From Paragonimus westermani (taxonomy: Eukaryota > Platyhelminthes > Trematoda > Plagiorchiida > Troglotrematidae): a stretch of 64,000 nt of DNA. The position numbers and the translations under genes are program-made. Shown piece after piece: positions 36,701 to 43,930 of the stretch. The notes under the pieces were generated by a model that was not told the DNA's origin, did no database searches, and was given only the letters and a program-made list of their open reading frames with translations. Within the stretch, counting starts at the first letter, position 1. Each line of letters opens with the position of its first letter. The stretch lies in contig QNGE01000138.1 in assembly GCA_008508345.1 (NCBI GenBank), positions 198,538 through 262,537 of the forward strand, given 5' to 3'.

Positions 36701-38263
36701 AGTTTGTGGTGCATAATATGATTTTCGGAACACTTAATCTATGAAAACTACTTAGCTTACGCTGTCTTACAATCTCATGGCACGTAAATGAATCTGTAAA
36801 CTTCGACCGACTAATACTGGACACTTGATACGTTTTCCTAGTCAGGAATAGATAGCAAAAGCTTTTAATAAGCAAAACAACGCGAAAACTCTAAGGACAA
36901 ATTATATGACGTATTCAATCTTCACAATTATTCACCAAAAACAAAAATTAACCCACAAAAACAGATCAAGATTAAAACTGATGCGTGTTTCAACATCAAA
37001 ATCTTGACGACGAATGATACCTCCGACATTTTCCATGTGAACAATGAAGGATAAAATTTGACTGATTACTATTTAGGTCACATTCGGACGAAAATTGTGA
37101 TTATCATCTAGGTTATCGCTTGTTTTGTTAAAGTGCTTCGTTTTGTCCTCCACTTGTGTGGGACGAAAATTTACAATATGAGTGACTGATATGAATTTTC
37201 TATCATTGATTGTGTGAGAAACTCAAACAATATGACTGTATACCTAATGTGCTAGCTTTTCCCCATAGAAAAAGACCATTTGGTCAAACCGAGGAACTTG
37301 TTTAGAATACTGTTACGCGAGTGATGTCCATACTGGCAACAACTAAGCGAGGCCATGCTTTTGGAAGCCTACCACGGTGTGTTTTGATCACAGTTGCTGA
37401 TGGAACAGACTTATCTGTTGGTGCGTGTGTGATAAGTGGTTCAGAATAACTCACGACACTCTACACTACGTCTTTGATTCGTAGTGATACGTTAAATCAA
37501 ACGTTTCAGATGTCCCGTGCTTATTCAGTTAAAAGAAGAAGTGCGTTTGATTTTCTGCAATATCACTTTTAAATCAGCACCTATTAAATACGTGGGTTAC
37601 AATACATTGAAAACTTTAACGAAACTTGGTAAATTTATCTTCAAAATTCTGATATGATACAAACTGATTTTAAACTGCACTATCATTAAGCTTTTTAATT
37701 TTCAAAGGATACTTCCACTCCACAAATCCTATGCACACTTTGCGAAGAGGGTTACGAAGCGTCAGACAGAAGAGTGTACGTTCCGGTCTGGCATTGGTTG
37801 ATTGTGCTCTCGCTCCCGGTCTCTTCTTTGCGGCCGCTTGAGCTGACAAAGTGAGCGCTGCCAAATTTAAAGGCCTCCCCTGTTGACTTGCTGCTGCGGC
37901 TGCTATTGCTGCAATTCCAGAAAGGCCTGTACCACTCCCAGGAACTGTGGTACTGACTCTAGGCACACGAAGGTGTTTGTAACTCTCTGTATCGCCAGCT
38001 ACTGTGGTGGTTTGCGACAGGTATGAATCTTTCCTACTGGCCATACCATATTCATGGTGCGTCCCAATTGTCTTGTTTGGAGAGATTGTGACAGAGCTTG
38101 TGCGCACGGAAGAATTGCCGAAAATGCTTGGTCTACGGTGTTCAACTTCAACCGGTTGCGTGTAACAAGGAGATTCAGCCAGAAATTGTGACCTAGCTAC
38201 ATCAGACCAATAGTCATGAACCGGTGAGTTCTGTATCCACTGTTCTGTACTGCACTGACTCAT
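493..38263 (-). CDS. Cav1: L-type voltage-gated calcium channel alpha-1 subunit, N-terminal half (14 spliced exons, 3' end outside window)
   Basis: Pore-forming plasma-membrane subunit that opens on depolarisation and admits Ca2+. The exons join as 37713-38263, 36499-36604, 33249-33388, 31283-31392, 31043-31195, 30638-30927, 27869-27972, 21584-21753, 17685-17835, 13474-13634, 8409-8634, 6798-7005, 2507-2624 and 493-748, all on the minus strand. They give 914 codons plus 2 bases with no stop, and all splice phases agree. The order is N terminus, repeat I S1-S6 with pore Glu442, AID at about 505-524, repeat II S1-S6 with pore Glu795, and the start of the II-III linker. Cav1 rather than Cav2 follows from the post-IS6 run [11 protein letters not shown] and GYLDWI, and from the TSEHY motif after IIS1. 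Repeats III and IV should continue left of position 1. The start Met is the least certain point. Confidence 0.95.
749..2506 (-). other. Cav1: Intron 13 of the calcium channel
   Basis: 1,758 bases between the filter exon and the IIS6 exon. AT-leaning. I recognise no repeat, RNA gene or coding exon in it. Confidence 0.8.
2507..2624 (-). CDS. Cav1: Cav1 exon: repeat II selectivity filter and S6 start
   Basis: Residues 791-829. It reads [18 protein letters not shown], then [17 protein letters not shown]. Glu795 is the repeat II selectivity residue. The residue before it is Ser794, where the usual family sequence has Gly (TGEDWN). The acceptor is tgttccaacag and the donor GTATCC. Length 118 bases, ending with T, which joins AT of the next exon to give Tyr830. 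Confidence 0.93.
3560..4090. other. Pyrimidine-rich block of different composition
   Basis: The plus strand changes here to C- and T-rich, A/G-poor sequence (for example ctccatcccacaccccagtc), unlike the flanks. Short open frames across it match nothing I know. It may be a degraded transposon 3' region. I cannot assign it. Confidence 0.3.
4850..5120 (+). mobile_element. tRNA-derived SINE, family 1, copy 1
   Basis: The tRNA-like head has a pol III A box (tggcgcagtgg at 4922) and a B box (gagttcaaatcc at about 4965). The anticodon-like loop reads ctcatga, so a Met-tRNA origin is plausible. The body continues through ggatatgcactactga and cttcttttcgga to a tail ending near caacttgg. The same sequence occurs at 43520-43790 (minus strand), at 43976-44240 (plus strand) and, degraded, at 34545. 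It sits in intron 12, antisense to the channel gene. SINE status rests on pol III boxes plus dispersed copies in this window. Confidence 0.85.
6798..7005 (-). CDS. Cav1: Cav1 exon: repeat II S5 and turret
   Basis: Residues 721-790, 208 bases. It reads [20 protein letters not shown], then the S5 helix and [11 protein letters not shown], and ends at the pore helix SLITVFQ. The acceptor is gctttatag before 7005 and the donor GTGAGC after 6798. It ends in phase 0, exactly before the repeat II filter, which is carried by the next exon 4.2 kb away. Confidence 0.95.
7006..8408 (-). other. Cav1: Intron 11 of the calcium channel
   Basis: 1,403 bases between the IIS4 exon and the IIS5 exon. No repeat or RNA gene recognised. 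Confidence 0.8.
8409..8634 (-). CDS. Cav1: Cav1 exon: repeat II S2-S4
   Basis: Residues 646-720. It carries S2 ([20 protein letters not shown]), S3 ([15 protein letters not shown]) and S4 ([18 protein letters not shown]), with charges at 709, 712, 715, 718 and 721. The PPLG before S4 corresponds to the MSPLG of mammalian Cav1. The acceptor is ctattcacag and the donor GTAAGA. Length 226 bases. The open frame extends further upstream into intron and should be cut at 8634. Confidence 0.95.
9490..9690 (-). mobile_element. tRNA-derived SINE, family 2, minus-strand copy
   Basis: Read on the minus strand it contains an A box (tggctcagctggtagagcg) and a B box (ggttcgaatcc), followed by cagctgggtctctgtgtctg. 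About 70 bases ahead of the tRNA-like head are also shared with the plus-strand copy at 9827. The three-part similarity (leader, tRNA-like head, tail) shows these are two copies of one element. A working tRNA gene is unlikely: there is no proper acceptor stem pairing and the copy is flanked by SINE sequence. Confidence 0.65.
9827..10030 (+). mobile_element. tRNA-derived SINE, family 2, plus-strand copy
   Basis: The mirror partner of the copy at 9490-9690. The leader ccggctagatcatctgg and gaatccataagacgcaagtg matches the leader of the other copy. Then come a degraded A box (cttagctcagatgg), the B box ttgttcgaatcc at about 9971, and the tail ttgggtctcttct. The two copies face apart across about 135 bases, forming an imperfect inverted repeat inside intron 10. 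Confidence 0.65.
13474..13634 (-). CDS. Cav1: Cav1 exon: end of I-II linker and repeat II S1
   Basis: Residues 592-645. A basic run ([17 protein letters not shown]) leads into IIS1, [14 protein letters not shown], and the extracellular [11 protein letters not shown] that marks L-type channels. The acceptor ttcactcag precedes 13634 and the donor GTAATT follows 13474. The exon ends with G, completed by AC of the next exon to Asp. The longest open frame over this region is out of register with the true frame. Confidence 0.93.
13635..17684 (-). other. Cav1: Intron 9 of the calcium channel
   Basis: 4,050 bases within the I-II linker region. Open frames here (for example 16054-16365 plus, 103 codons) have no recognisable protein. 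No repeat is identified. Confidence 0.75.
17685..17835 (-). CDS. Cav1: Cav1 exon: I-II linker, acidic segment
   Basis: Residues 542-591. The acceptor is tgatacag before 17835 and the donor GTAAGT after 17685. It encodes [15 protein letters not shown], followed by a dense Asp/Glu run and [11 protein letters not shown]. The linker sequence itself is not conserved, so the assignment rests on the open frame, strong splice sites and phases that fit both the AID exon (A|AA) and the IIS1 exon (GG|C). It could include alternative splicing, since the segment is family-variable. Confidence 0.75.
17836..21583 (-). other. Cav1: Intron 8 of the calcium channel
   Basis: 3,748 bases between the AID exon and the acidic linker exon. 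The 100-codon frame at 19089-19391 (plus) resembles nothing I know. No repeat is identified. Confidence 0.75.
21584..21753 (-). CDS. Cav1: Cav1 exon: start of I-II linker with alpha-interaction domain
   Basis: Residues 485-541. The frame reads [20 protein letters not shown], then [20 protein letters not shown] and an acidic tail. This is the site where the cytoplasmic beta subunit binds. The core contacts Tyr516, Trp519 and Ile520 are kept. Three consensus positions differ: the first Gln of the QQ pair is Met507, the Glu is Ala510, and the Leu is Val513. The acceptor is cgtttag before 21753 and the donor GTAGGT after 21584. Other open frames over the same bases are shadows. Confidence 0.93.
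23690..24212 (+). pseudogene. Gypsy-type retrotransposon pol remnant (integrase C-terminal part)
   Basis: The frame carries the end of an integrase core and its C-terminal domain. The pattern is [11 protein letters not shown], then [19 protein letters not shown] (the usual SPAE-x-x-x-GR-x-LRT region of Gypsy integrases), then [25 protein letters not shown] and a short beta-rich end. The reverse transcriptase, RNase H and the catalytic DDE part of integrase are absent upstream, so this is a 5'-truncated copy. It is followed after about 50 bases by a polypurine tract and an LTR, which fixes the orientation. It cannot be mobile by itself. Confidence 0.78.
24265..24276 (+). other. Polypurine tract of the LTR element
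   Basis: aaaaggaggagg, all purine, lies ten bases before the LTR start TGTTGAG. This is the expected plus-strand primer position for an LTR retrotransposon. Confidence 0.6.
24387..24394 (+). promoter_or_regulatory. TATA box inside the LTR
   Basis: tataaata lies 100 bases into the LTR. Position and sequence fit the element's own pol II promoter. Activity is not known. Confidence 0.45.
24534..24643 (+). repeat. 52-bp imperfect tandem duplication at the LTR end
   Basis: Units 24534-24585 and 24592-24643 align over their full 52 bases, separated by 6 bases (tttcg and flank). Each unit ends in an ATAACA-like LTR terminus, so the outer end may be a duplicated LTR edge. Confidence 0.65.
27869..27972 (-). 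CDS. Cav1: Cav1 exon: repeat I S6
   Basis: Residues 451-484. It reads [17 protein letters not shown] and [14 protein letters not shown], the pore-lining IS6 helix. The acceptor is ccaaacag before 27972 and the donor GTGAGT after 27869. The exon is 104 bases. It starts in phase 0 and ends with GG, which the AID exon completes to Gly. Neither neighbour exon is close: the flanking introns are 2.7 and 6.1 kb. Confidence 0.94.
27973..30637 (-). other. Cav1: Intron 6 of the calcium channel
   Basis: 2,665 bases between the pore-loop exon and IS6. It contains two long plus-strand open frames (28162-28614, 150 codons; 30027-30617, 196 codons) with no recognisable domain. An AT-dinucleotide patch lies at 29521-29567. 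Confidence 0.75.
29521..29567. repeat. AT-dinucleotide-rich patch
   Basis: Runs of at/ta interrupted by c and g (acatatatatatatacatat, then accatatgtatatatac). Simple repeat, partly self-complementary. Confidence 0.7.
30638..30927 (-). CDS. Cav1: Cav1 exon: repeat I turret and pore loop
   Basis: Residues 354-450, 290 bases, phase 0 at its end. The pore helix and filter read [17 protein letters not shown] and TMEGW, with selectivity Glu442. The turret has Cys363, Cys372 and Cys378, expected to form disulfides. Between the last Cys and the conserved WVGPNHG lies an insertion of about 30 residues (382-412). It contains two N-glycosylation sequons (N384-M-S, N404-I-T), a helix-like [10 protein letters not shown] and a Pro-rich PPFPPPE. 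The acceptor is tttcattcag and the donor GTACGT. Mammalian Cav1 has only a few residues here. Confidence 0.94.
31043..31195 (-). CDS. Cav1: Cav1 exon: repeat I S4-S5 linker and S5
   Basis: Residues 303-353. It contains [20 protein letters not shown] and [12 protein letters not shown], nearly invariant in Cav1 channels. The S5 helix is followed by the start of the extracellular turret ([10 protein letters not shown]). The 87-base intron upstream and the 115-base intron downstream are the only short introns in the gene. The acceptor is tttttatag and the donor GTGAGT. Confidence 0.95.
31283..31392 (-). CDS. Cav1: Cav1 exon: repeat I S4 voltage sensor
   Basis: Residues 266-302. S4 carries Lys284, Arg287, Arg290, Arg293 and Arg296 at three-residue spacing ([17 protein letters not shown]), identical in pattern to Cav1 family S4. 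The S3-S4 stretch before it ([17 protein letters not shown]) is clearly shorter than in mammalian Cav1.2. The acceptor is ctttgcag and the donor GTGCGT. Length 110 bases, carrying one base into the next exon (A|GT, Ser). Confidence 0.94.
31393..33248 (-). other. Cav1: Intron 3 of the calcium channel
   Basis: 1,856 bases between the IS3 and IS4 exons. No repeat or RNA gene recognised. Confidence 0.8.
33249..33388 (-). CDS. Cav1: Cav1 exon: repeat I S2-S3
   Basis: Residues 220-265. It reads [20 protein letters not shown] (S2, with the conserved Glu), then the S2-S3 linker [12 protein letters not shown] (start of S3, conserved Asp). The acceptor is ttgcaacag before 33388 and the donor GTAACT after 33249. 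The exon ends with two bases of a Gly codon that the next exon completes. The residues match the voltage-sensor charge-transfer centre of Cav1 channels. Confidence 0.93.
34340..34440 (+). mobile_element. Degraded family 2 SINE head
   Basis: The stretch gcggcttagctggtagaaag, then gcgcgtttaggcacgctgtt, resembles the A box and following part of the family 2 SINE at 9531-9602. The B box is eroded. Similarity by eye only. Confidence 0.4.
34545..34712 (+). mobile_element. Degraded family 1 SINE copy
   Basis: It aligns with the copy at 4850 through aattcggtcgtgtctactgt, gaggtcattgg, a damaged box B region (aaaccccggtcacg), and the body gggctagttgaattgtctat to gttgagtgat. The A and B boxes are mutated, so this is an old copy. 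Confidence 0.6.
36499..36604 (-). CDS. Cav1: Cav1 exon: repeat I S1
   Basis: Residues 184-219. The exon starts with the last base of Lys and reads [18 protein letters not shown], the first membrane helix. An acidic extracellular S1-S2 loop ([11 protein letters not shown]) follows. The acceptor is ttcaaag before 36604 and the donor GTAATC after 36499. The reading frame is too short to stand out as an isolated ORF; it was found by looking for the IS1 pattern between the N-terminal and IS2 exons. Length 106 bases, ends in phase 0. Confidence 0.9.
36605..37712 (-). other. Cav1: Intron 1 of the calcium channel
   Basis: 1,108 bases between the N-terminal exon and IS1. Nothing recognised. Confidence 0.8.
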
Positions 38264-38304
38264 GATGCAAGCATATGATATCTCATTGTTTGAAGTGATT
38301 CCTC
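37713..38304 (-). CDS. Cav1: Cav1 exon: cytoplasmic N terminus up to IS1
   Basis: The acceptor ctcattttag precedes 38304 and the donor GTATCC follows 37713. The likely start ATG is at 38263-38261 (MSQCSTEQW), with A at -3; the frame is open upstream of it to the acceptor. From that Met the exon gives 183 residues and 2 bases. The C-terminal part holds the family hallmark: a basic stretch KKRPGARAQ, then [18 protein letters not shown] and VEWK just before IS1. Residues 130-160 are Ala-rich. The vertebrate NSCaTE calmodulin motif (W-x3-I) is not seen. The exon is 592 bases long and ends after 2 bases of the Lys codon. Confidence 0.88.
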
Positions 38305-38418
38305 CTAAAATGAGCAAAGTGAAACATTCACAGATCACTGATTATCTGTCTTCAAAATTGATACATTCCATATTCAACCTACAAGCTGTAAGGTAACAAA
38401 AAGTAACGTCCAACTTAC

Positions 38419-38480
38419 CCGGAAAATCTTCCTCATAAGAATTATTCGACCGATTCACTTCAGTTAAGAAACTTAACCTC
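38419..38480 (-). CDS. Candidate extra upstream exon of the calcium channel (5' coding or 5' UTR)
   Basis: A 62-base segment lies between a good acceptor (tttgttttag before 38480) and a strong donor (GTAAGT from 38418). It is open in the frame that continues into the next exon at 38304 (1 base carried over plus GA) and would encode about 20 residues ending EEDFPG. It has no in-frame ATG. It is therefore either an internal coding exon of a longer N terminus or spliced 5' UTR. The splice signals and phase fit are visible; its use is inferred. Confidence 0.45.
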
Positions 38481-41400
38481 CTAAAACAAACGCAGCCGAA
38501 TAGTAATCCCTCAATCGCCTAAAATGTGGTGTGAATTTCTGAACAAGAAGAAAAACTAACTATAAACTCTCAGTTTCAAACTGATGAGCCGGATTCTTCC
38601 CTCGTATCTTTGTCACTTCAGTTAGACTTGAGCAGTAAACTGGTGGATAGAAGACTCAGCTTCTTCTGTCTTGGATTTGCATGGGCCATCCAAGTACACT
38701 TTAAACAGATCGCATCTCTCTGCTTAGATTTTCCAGACTTGCGAAGACTTGTTGAGTAACCAGGTGCTTCAAGTAAATAGGATAGTCTGTTGTCCATGGG
38801 TATATAAGTCAGGTATTCATGGGGTTTGAGTAAAACTGCAAGGATTTTGAGCTGTAGATCTTCTTTTGAATGCAAGTGGAGATTCCACTTTGTTTAAGCT
38901 ATCTTGGGAATTGTCATGTTCTGCTGACATTCAGAGTTTCACTACAGACTCAGTGACATGATAAGAACCAGTTATTTTCAGATTAAACTGCCTTTATTCA
39001 TAAGGGCATTGAACTTTAGTCCTTCAATATTTCCACAGCACCTGAAAATGACCATCCGAGAATAGTTTGTTTCAGATCGGAAGCTATAAATGAATGAGGA
39101 TTTAGTCAACGTAACATTCGTGCTACCAGTATAACCTCATCACAAAGTTATAGCATAATTTGATACCCCTGTGATGAATTTTTGTAGTAAGATATGTTCT
39201 GTACAATTTTGTCTGCACGTTTCTGCTCCGCTCACTGAAATCCGCACACTGCCTGAATTTAATTGCCATTTCCACGGTCGTACAAAATACGTAGAGTATT
39301 TTTCCTGTTGTCGACTTTCTACAGTTACTGTATTGAAACCCATTTATATTGAAGCAAATCATTGTAAAGATGTTACTAAGCTGCTCGAATCATTCAGCCA
39401 ATGGATCGTCGGTCCTCTATGACCAATGCTTAGGATAGCACGATCAAGACCAATATTAGATCTGCTCATGAAAACAGTTACGTCCAGTATAACGCACTTT
39501 TCTTCGTTTTGTGAATGAACAAATAAGTAGCAACCAAAGTAAAGACGAACGACATCCGTGAAAAATATACGTATGCACTCAACGAAGTGAAACTAACTGA
39601 TTGAGAAAATTGTGAAACCTCACCTAGCCTTGAAGGGAAATGTTTTAATCCGAAAAATGTGTTTACCGTCTTGTCCAATACACTGTGATACAATAAATAC
39701 GGATGGTAGCTGAACAGTGAGACGTCTGGAAAGCAAACTACGGTAATTCAATAGTTGGAATAAGGCGAAATGGTACTGCGAACATCATGTAGATTAGAAT
39801 AGGAAGAACGGTTATAATTTGAGACAGAAAGTGTTTACGGGACAGAAGTTATTAGACAGAATTTTTATCATTCTTTCTTTGAAGTAGTAAACATGTTGTG
39901 CACACGTACAAACGAAGATTAGCAAATAGAATCTTGATTTTCGTTGTGTGAACTTGTACTCGCTTTGTGAGACTAGAATGCGGGTGGTAGAACGAATATT
40001 CATTCGAAAAATCGACAAATAAAGTACACTCTGAAAATTCTTAGAACACTGACATGTAAGCATATCAAGAATCACTGGATATCACAGTTTCCAGTGGCAA
40101 GTTTGTGTTAGGAACACAATTTTAGCCAGCATGCACTCTAATGCCTTTCGGAAATTTCTCTCGTGTTACTTCACTACTTAACTGTTTACATGACTACCCA
40201 TGATTAATAATAGTGCGATCGCTCATCTGGTTACAGTGTCATTAGGCCGATGAATGAATGAGTGATCAGCCTAGTACCGCACAAAACATGAGAGCGACAT
40301 TCGCATTAGCATTAGCAGTACCTGAAGACCGACTTGTAGAGATGACACCAGAAATATCTTNGTAGAGATGACACCAGAAATATCTCGACCCCCTGATATG
40401 TAAACCTTTCCGGTTTTCTCTGACACGCGCAACTCATGAACTGCTATAAAAATTTATTATCTAGCACTACGTGCTAAATAAATTCTTGATTGCGACATTC
40501 TAATCTTTCTGGGTTTTTCTGTTTTCCAAAGGATTGAATTGAGTGGTTCCCAGTGTTTACAGATTAGCCTAGTTTTCATTCATTTCGCCAGCTGAAGTTT
40601 GTTCTCGATTCGTTCTGGATGATTATGCAAATGACGCCCGACGAATCTTTAAAAAAAGGTCTAAACCTTCTACAGCACAAAAACAATAATGAATAAAGTC
40701 GGCTATGGACTGAACACTATTTACAAGTGGTACTGGGTTCTGAGTCTAGATGAACCGTAGATTGCCTCTTTCTTTAAGAAGCACTAGACTGAAGTTTTTT
40801 CACAACAAAGTCCACTACCACTTTGTATCCCTTCTACCTGAAGTAGCTCTTACTTAACGGTGTTGAAAGCTTTAAAAATACGGATATCATTCACGTCTAG
40901 ATTGCGTGGACATTAGTTTTCAGGTACTAGCATCAAGAACATTCCGGCTATTAGCCACTGCTCTTGATTCAAATCACTGCTTACGTTTGTCAACTACAAG
41001 AAGCCGTTCGTCTTGCACATACTGTTCAAAGTCTTTTGCAGTCTTCCAGTTTTGTTTACAAATGTTAGCAACCAAAATCAACGATTCTAAGCCCACCAAC
41101 TTAGCTTTGTCATCATTTACATACGCCACTACATTCTTAGGGATATGCAAAGATGTATACTAGTTACAAGCACTAATAAGAGTGGAACTCATGTATACCG
41201 CTTCTTGTCCAAACGGGTTGACGGGAATGTCTCTGCGACAGCTGCGACCATTTGTAATTGGCAATCAGTTTACATACATCCTCGATGATTCACGTATGAA
41301 CTATACGGTAACAGAAAGTACATAGTGGTTGTCCACATACTCAAGCAAAATATGTTAACAAGAAGCACTAACTTCACTTATTAAAAGAACTTAGATCGAA

Positions 41401-41499
41401 AACCATAGCGATACCTAAGCCAAACAAGGGCTTCTGAGGTCGTCATTCTAGACAAAGATGCATCTGCCAGCATGTCATCATGGAATGACCAACCGAATT
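38481..41499. other. 5' flank of the channel gene, no gene seen
   Basis: This should hold the promoter and any further 5' exons of the channel. I cannot point to a promoter. An 85-codon minus-strand frame at 38618-38875 has no clear donor. A single N at 40361 lies between two copies of a 24-base sequence. No repeat family is recognised. Confidence 0.5.
40336..40385. other. Assembly joint: N flanked by a 24-base duplication
   Basis: The same 24 bases, beginning gtagagatgacaccagaaat, occur at 40336-40359 and 40362-40385, with one t and one N between. This is what an overlap left uncollapsed at a contig join looks like. Confidence 0.8.
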
Positions 41500-42800
41500 T
41501 TCAGTAAATAGGGATGGTGGTTAATGGCACAGAAATAAAGGATCGCTGCTTTTTCTTTTCTAGAATACTGGTGAGATAATTTATCTCTTAAAGCATATGG
41601 GTCGTTAGCACCCCCAACTGTAGGGCCCGCCAAAAACGCACAAATATGGGATGCCGCTAAAACCAATTTTGGCAATGGTACAGTTCCCATACCACAATTT
41701 AACACCCTGGCTAGTAGCTATTCTAACTGTGACAAACCTCAATGAAGATTCTTTCGAACTACTCAATGGCATGAACGCAATCGATATTGATAACGAAATG
41801 GTATGCTTCGTAGACACTCAGTTACTGCTCAAATATGTCTCGCTGTACGAAACGATGGACAGTATTCGTAGGCTCCTTGAAATGAATCGCATTTCGTTGC
41901 TACTGTTGACAGATATGTTGATATGAACTTTGCTTCTGTGTATTGAAAATGTTAGTTGTCGTTTTCTCGAGCAGCCTCACCGTCAACTAGACGTAGAAGC
42001 CAAGGGAAATTCACTAGGTTCCGTCCTGAGAAACTTTTTCGTGTTGTGGCTTGAGCAAGCGCTAGTTACGGAGATGGAAAGCTTATCATATTACAGGCGT
42101 TATGTCGAAAACACGTTCACCTTCAGTCGATCATAACAGATGATAAATAACCTGGTGCGACGCTTGAGCAGTTGTCAACCTAACCTGAGGGTTACTTTTA
42201 AATTTGAGGCTAACATTTACTTCCCGTTCGTAGTTGTACCCATAAGTCACCCAGAAGATGGTTCAGTGAGAACTGTCTACGGAAAATCCAGGTGGTCCGG
42301 CCAATATTTAAGGTTCAACGGCTTCACACTAGTCCGACATAAACGAACACTAGTGAACACTGTTCACAACAGGAAGGCAAGTTCGTACGCACGACAACCA
42401 TGTGAAAGAACTACACCCAAATACTTTCGATCTACAATCAGACGATTAACTCAGAAGGTTAATAGACAGACAGATGAAAAATGTTTTACCGGAGGAGATG
42501 CTCACTAGATAGAAAAAGAGAGTCTTCCTAGGGCTGGCTTCTAAGAGTGATTACACCGTGCATGAGAAAATAAAAATACTGAGAAATTCAAGTGAATGCT
42601 CAACACAGCTGAACTTCGTGTAACCGTTCAGACTCGAAAGTTACCTATGCTTCCAATCAACGAAGACTAGCCTGACGATGCCACCTCACATTATCTACCA
42701 ATTTGTGTGTAGCTGTGAAGAAATTTACATAGGCACAACTGAGAGAAGCATGATCTCTAGAATGAAGGAACACTGGTTAGTGTGATTTTGATTACAACAC
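41500..42800 (+). mobile_element. Penelope-like element relic: reverse transcriptase plus GIY-YIG endonuclease
   Basis: Broken plus-strand frames follow the Penelope order. First GPPKTHKYGMPLKPILAM at about 41588-41660 (an in-frame stop stands where LYG is usual), then PYHNLTPWLVAILT. Next come LLLCIENVSCRF (about 41930), DVEAKGNSLGSVL and the catalytic region SYYRRYVENTFTFS (about 42085), where the usual YVDDIF has lost both Asp. The tail is EDGSVRTVYGKSRWSGQYLR. Around 42690-42780 the plus strand reads YQFVCSCEEIYIGTTERSMI, the CxC, YIG, R and EH layout of the GIY-YIG endonuclease of EN+ Penelope elements. Several stops make it a pseudogene. Confidence 0.82.
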
Positions 42801-43471
42801 ACTTGAGGGAGGCCACTTGAGCTGGTTTTAACTTAGAGTATTACAACTTGTTCGTAACGTTAATGTTATTATCAATCTACCTAGCAACAGCATGTTAGAC
42901 ACGACAGCCAAACTGTTTGACTTCATTCGTATTAAATTTGGTGCGGATACCTTGCAACTCTCATAGTTAGACTAGTCATCTCTTCTGAAGTGTGCAATAA
43001 ATGCCCCTCAGTAAATAATACATTTAACGAAAATTGCGATACTCAAACGTGATATGGCTAATAATATGAACGACATCGTTATTTCATTCGTAAGACCGAG
43101 CACAGAATCACAGCATTAGAATTGATCATAGATAGCATGACCACATCAGATGTGCGTTAAATGCGTTAAATGTGACGAGTGGAACATATCTCGGGGGAAA
43201 ACTCTACACGAGTATATCCGAGGTGAGGGGCTATTACAGAGTTTTAGTCATTCTCCTTGAACTGCTCACTGAGTCTGTATTTTCAAGAACTCACTTTGGT
43301 AATGCAATAGTTATCCGAAGACTAAGATAACCACGTGTGGACTTTGGCAGAACTGAATGTTCAGGAGGGCTATCTAAGATATAGTAGGTGTGAAGGACTC
43401 GAAAGCGCGACGATTAAATTCAAAGATGCTGTGTTCCCCCATATGCGCTCACCTGAGAACTGAGGGTTAAG
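42801..43471. other. Sequence between the Penelope relic and the SINE palindrome
   Basis: The first 200 bases may still be the eroded 3' end of the Penelope element. No other feature is recognised. Confidence 0.4.
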
Positions 43472-43519
43472 AAAAAACACTCCTGTAAATTACTGATGAA
43501 TAGTCGGGGATTTGGTTTC

Positions 43520-43829
43520 TTTTCAAGTTGACCATCACTCACATTTGATCGTAGCGTTCGCATTCAGATAGACTTTCCAGCCAAACTCTTTCAAAAAGAA
43601 GCACTAGACTCGAGTTTCGCTCTCATTAGAGCTCGTCAGTAGTGCATATCCTTGCCACGGCCGGGATTTGAACTCCGGACATTCCAATCATGAGGCAACC
43701 GTGTTAACCACTGCGCCATTGACCTCACGTTAGGCACGACCGAATCATCAAATCTGAACGCTCAACCACTCTCGCTTGTGAGCAATGATCAGGTTGTCCG
43801 ATCGTCTCGAGAGGAGACACAGTTATTAC
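43520..43829 (-). mobile_element. Left arm of SINE palindrome (family 1 SINE, minus strand, plus 40-base flank)
   Basis: Reverse complement of the family 1 SINE, with intact B and A boxes on the minus strand (ggatttgaactcc at about 43670, cactgcgcca at about 43713). It extends through gatcaggttgtccgatcgtc and gagaggagacacagtta. The arm pairs with 43931-44240 over 310 bases at roughly 90% identity by eye. Confidence 0.85.
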
Positions 43830-43930
43830 CTGTTAACTCCAATCGATGATTTCGCGATTAGGACTTCCAAGCCAGGTTGAAATCTCCAATCTCATTAAAC
43901 CTGCAAGGCGATATTTTAGATTACTGAAAA

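Noticed and set aside
493..38263. Prediction of drug (dihydropyridine) sensitivity
   Set aside because: The deciding residues are in IIIS5, IIIS6 and IVS6, which lie outside the window.
471..38338. Treating the minus-strand ORFs over the channel as separate small genes
   Set aside because: They are single exons plus readthrough into introns; splice sites and phase join them into one protein.
38304..38480. Start codon supplied by a trans-spliced leader ending in ATG, as known in schistosomes
   Set aside because: Placing ATG directly before either acceptor gives a stop within a few codons (TGA in both cases), so a leader-borne ATG would not make this protein.
38618..38875. 85-codon minus-strand frame just upstream of the channel start
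   Set aside because: Tempting as a first coding exon, but I see no good donor at its end and no phase-compatible link to the 38480 or 38304 exon.
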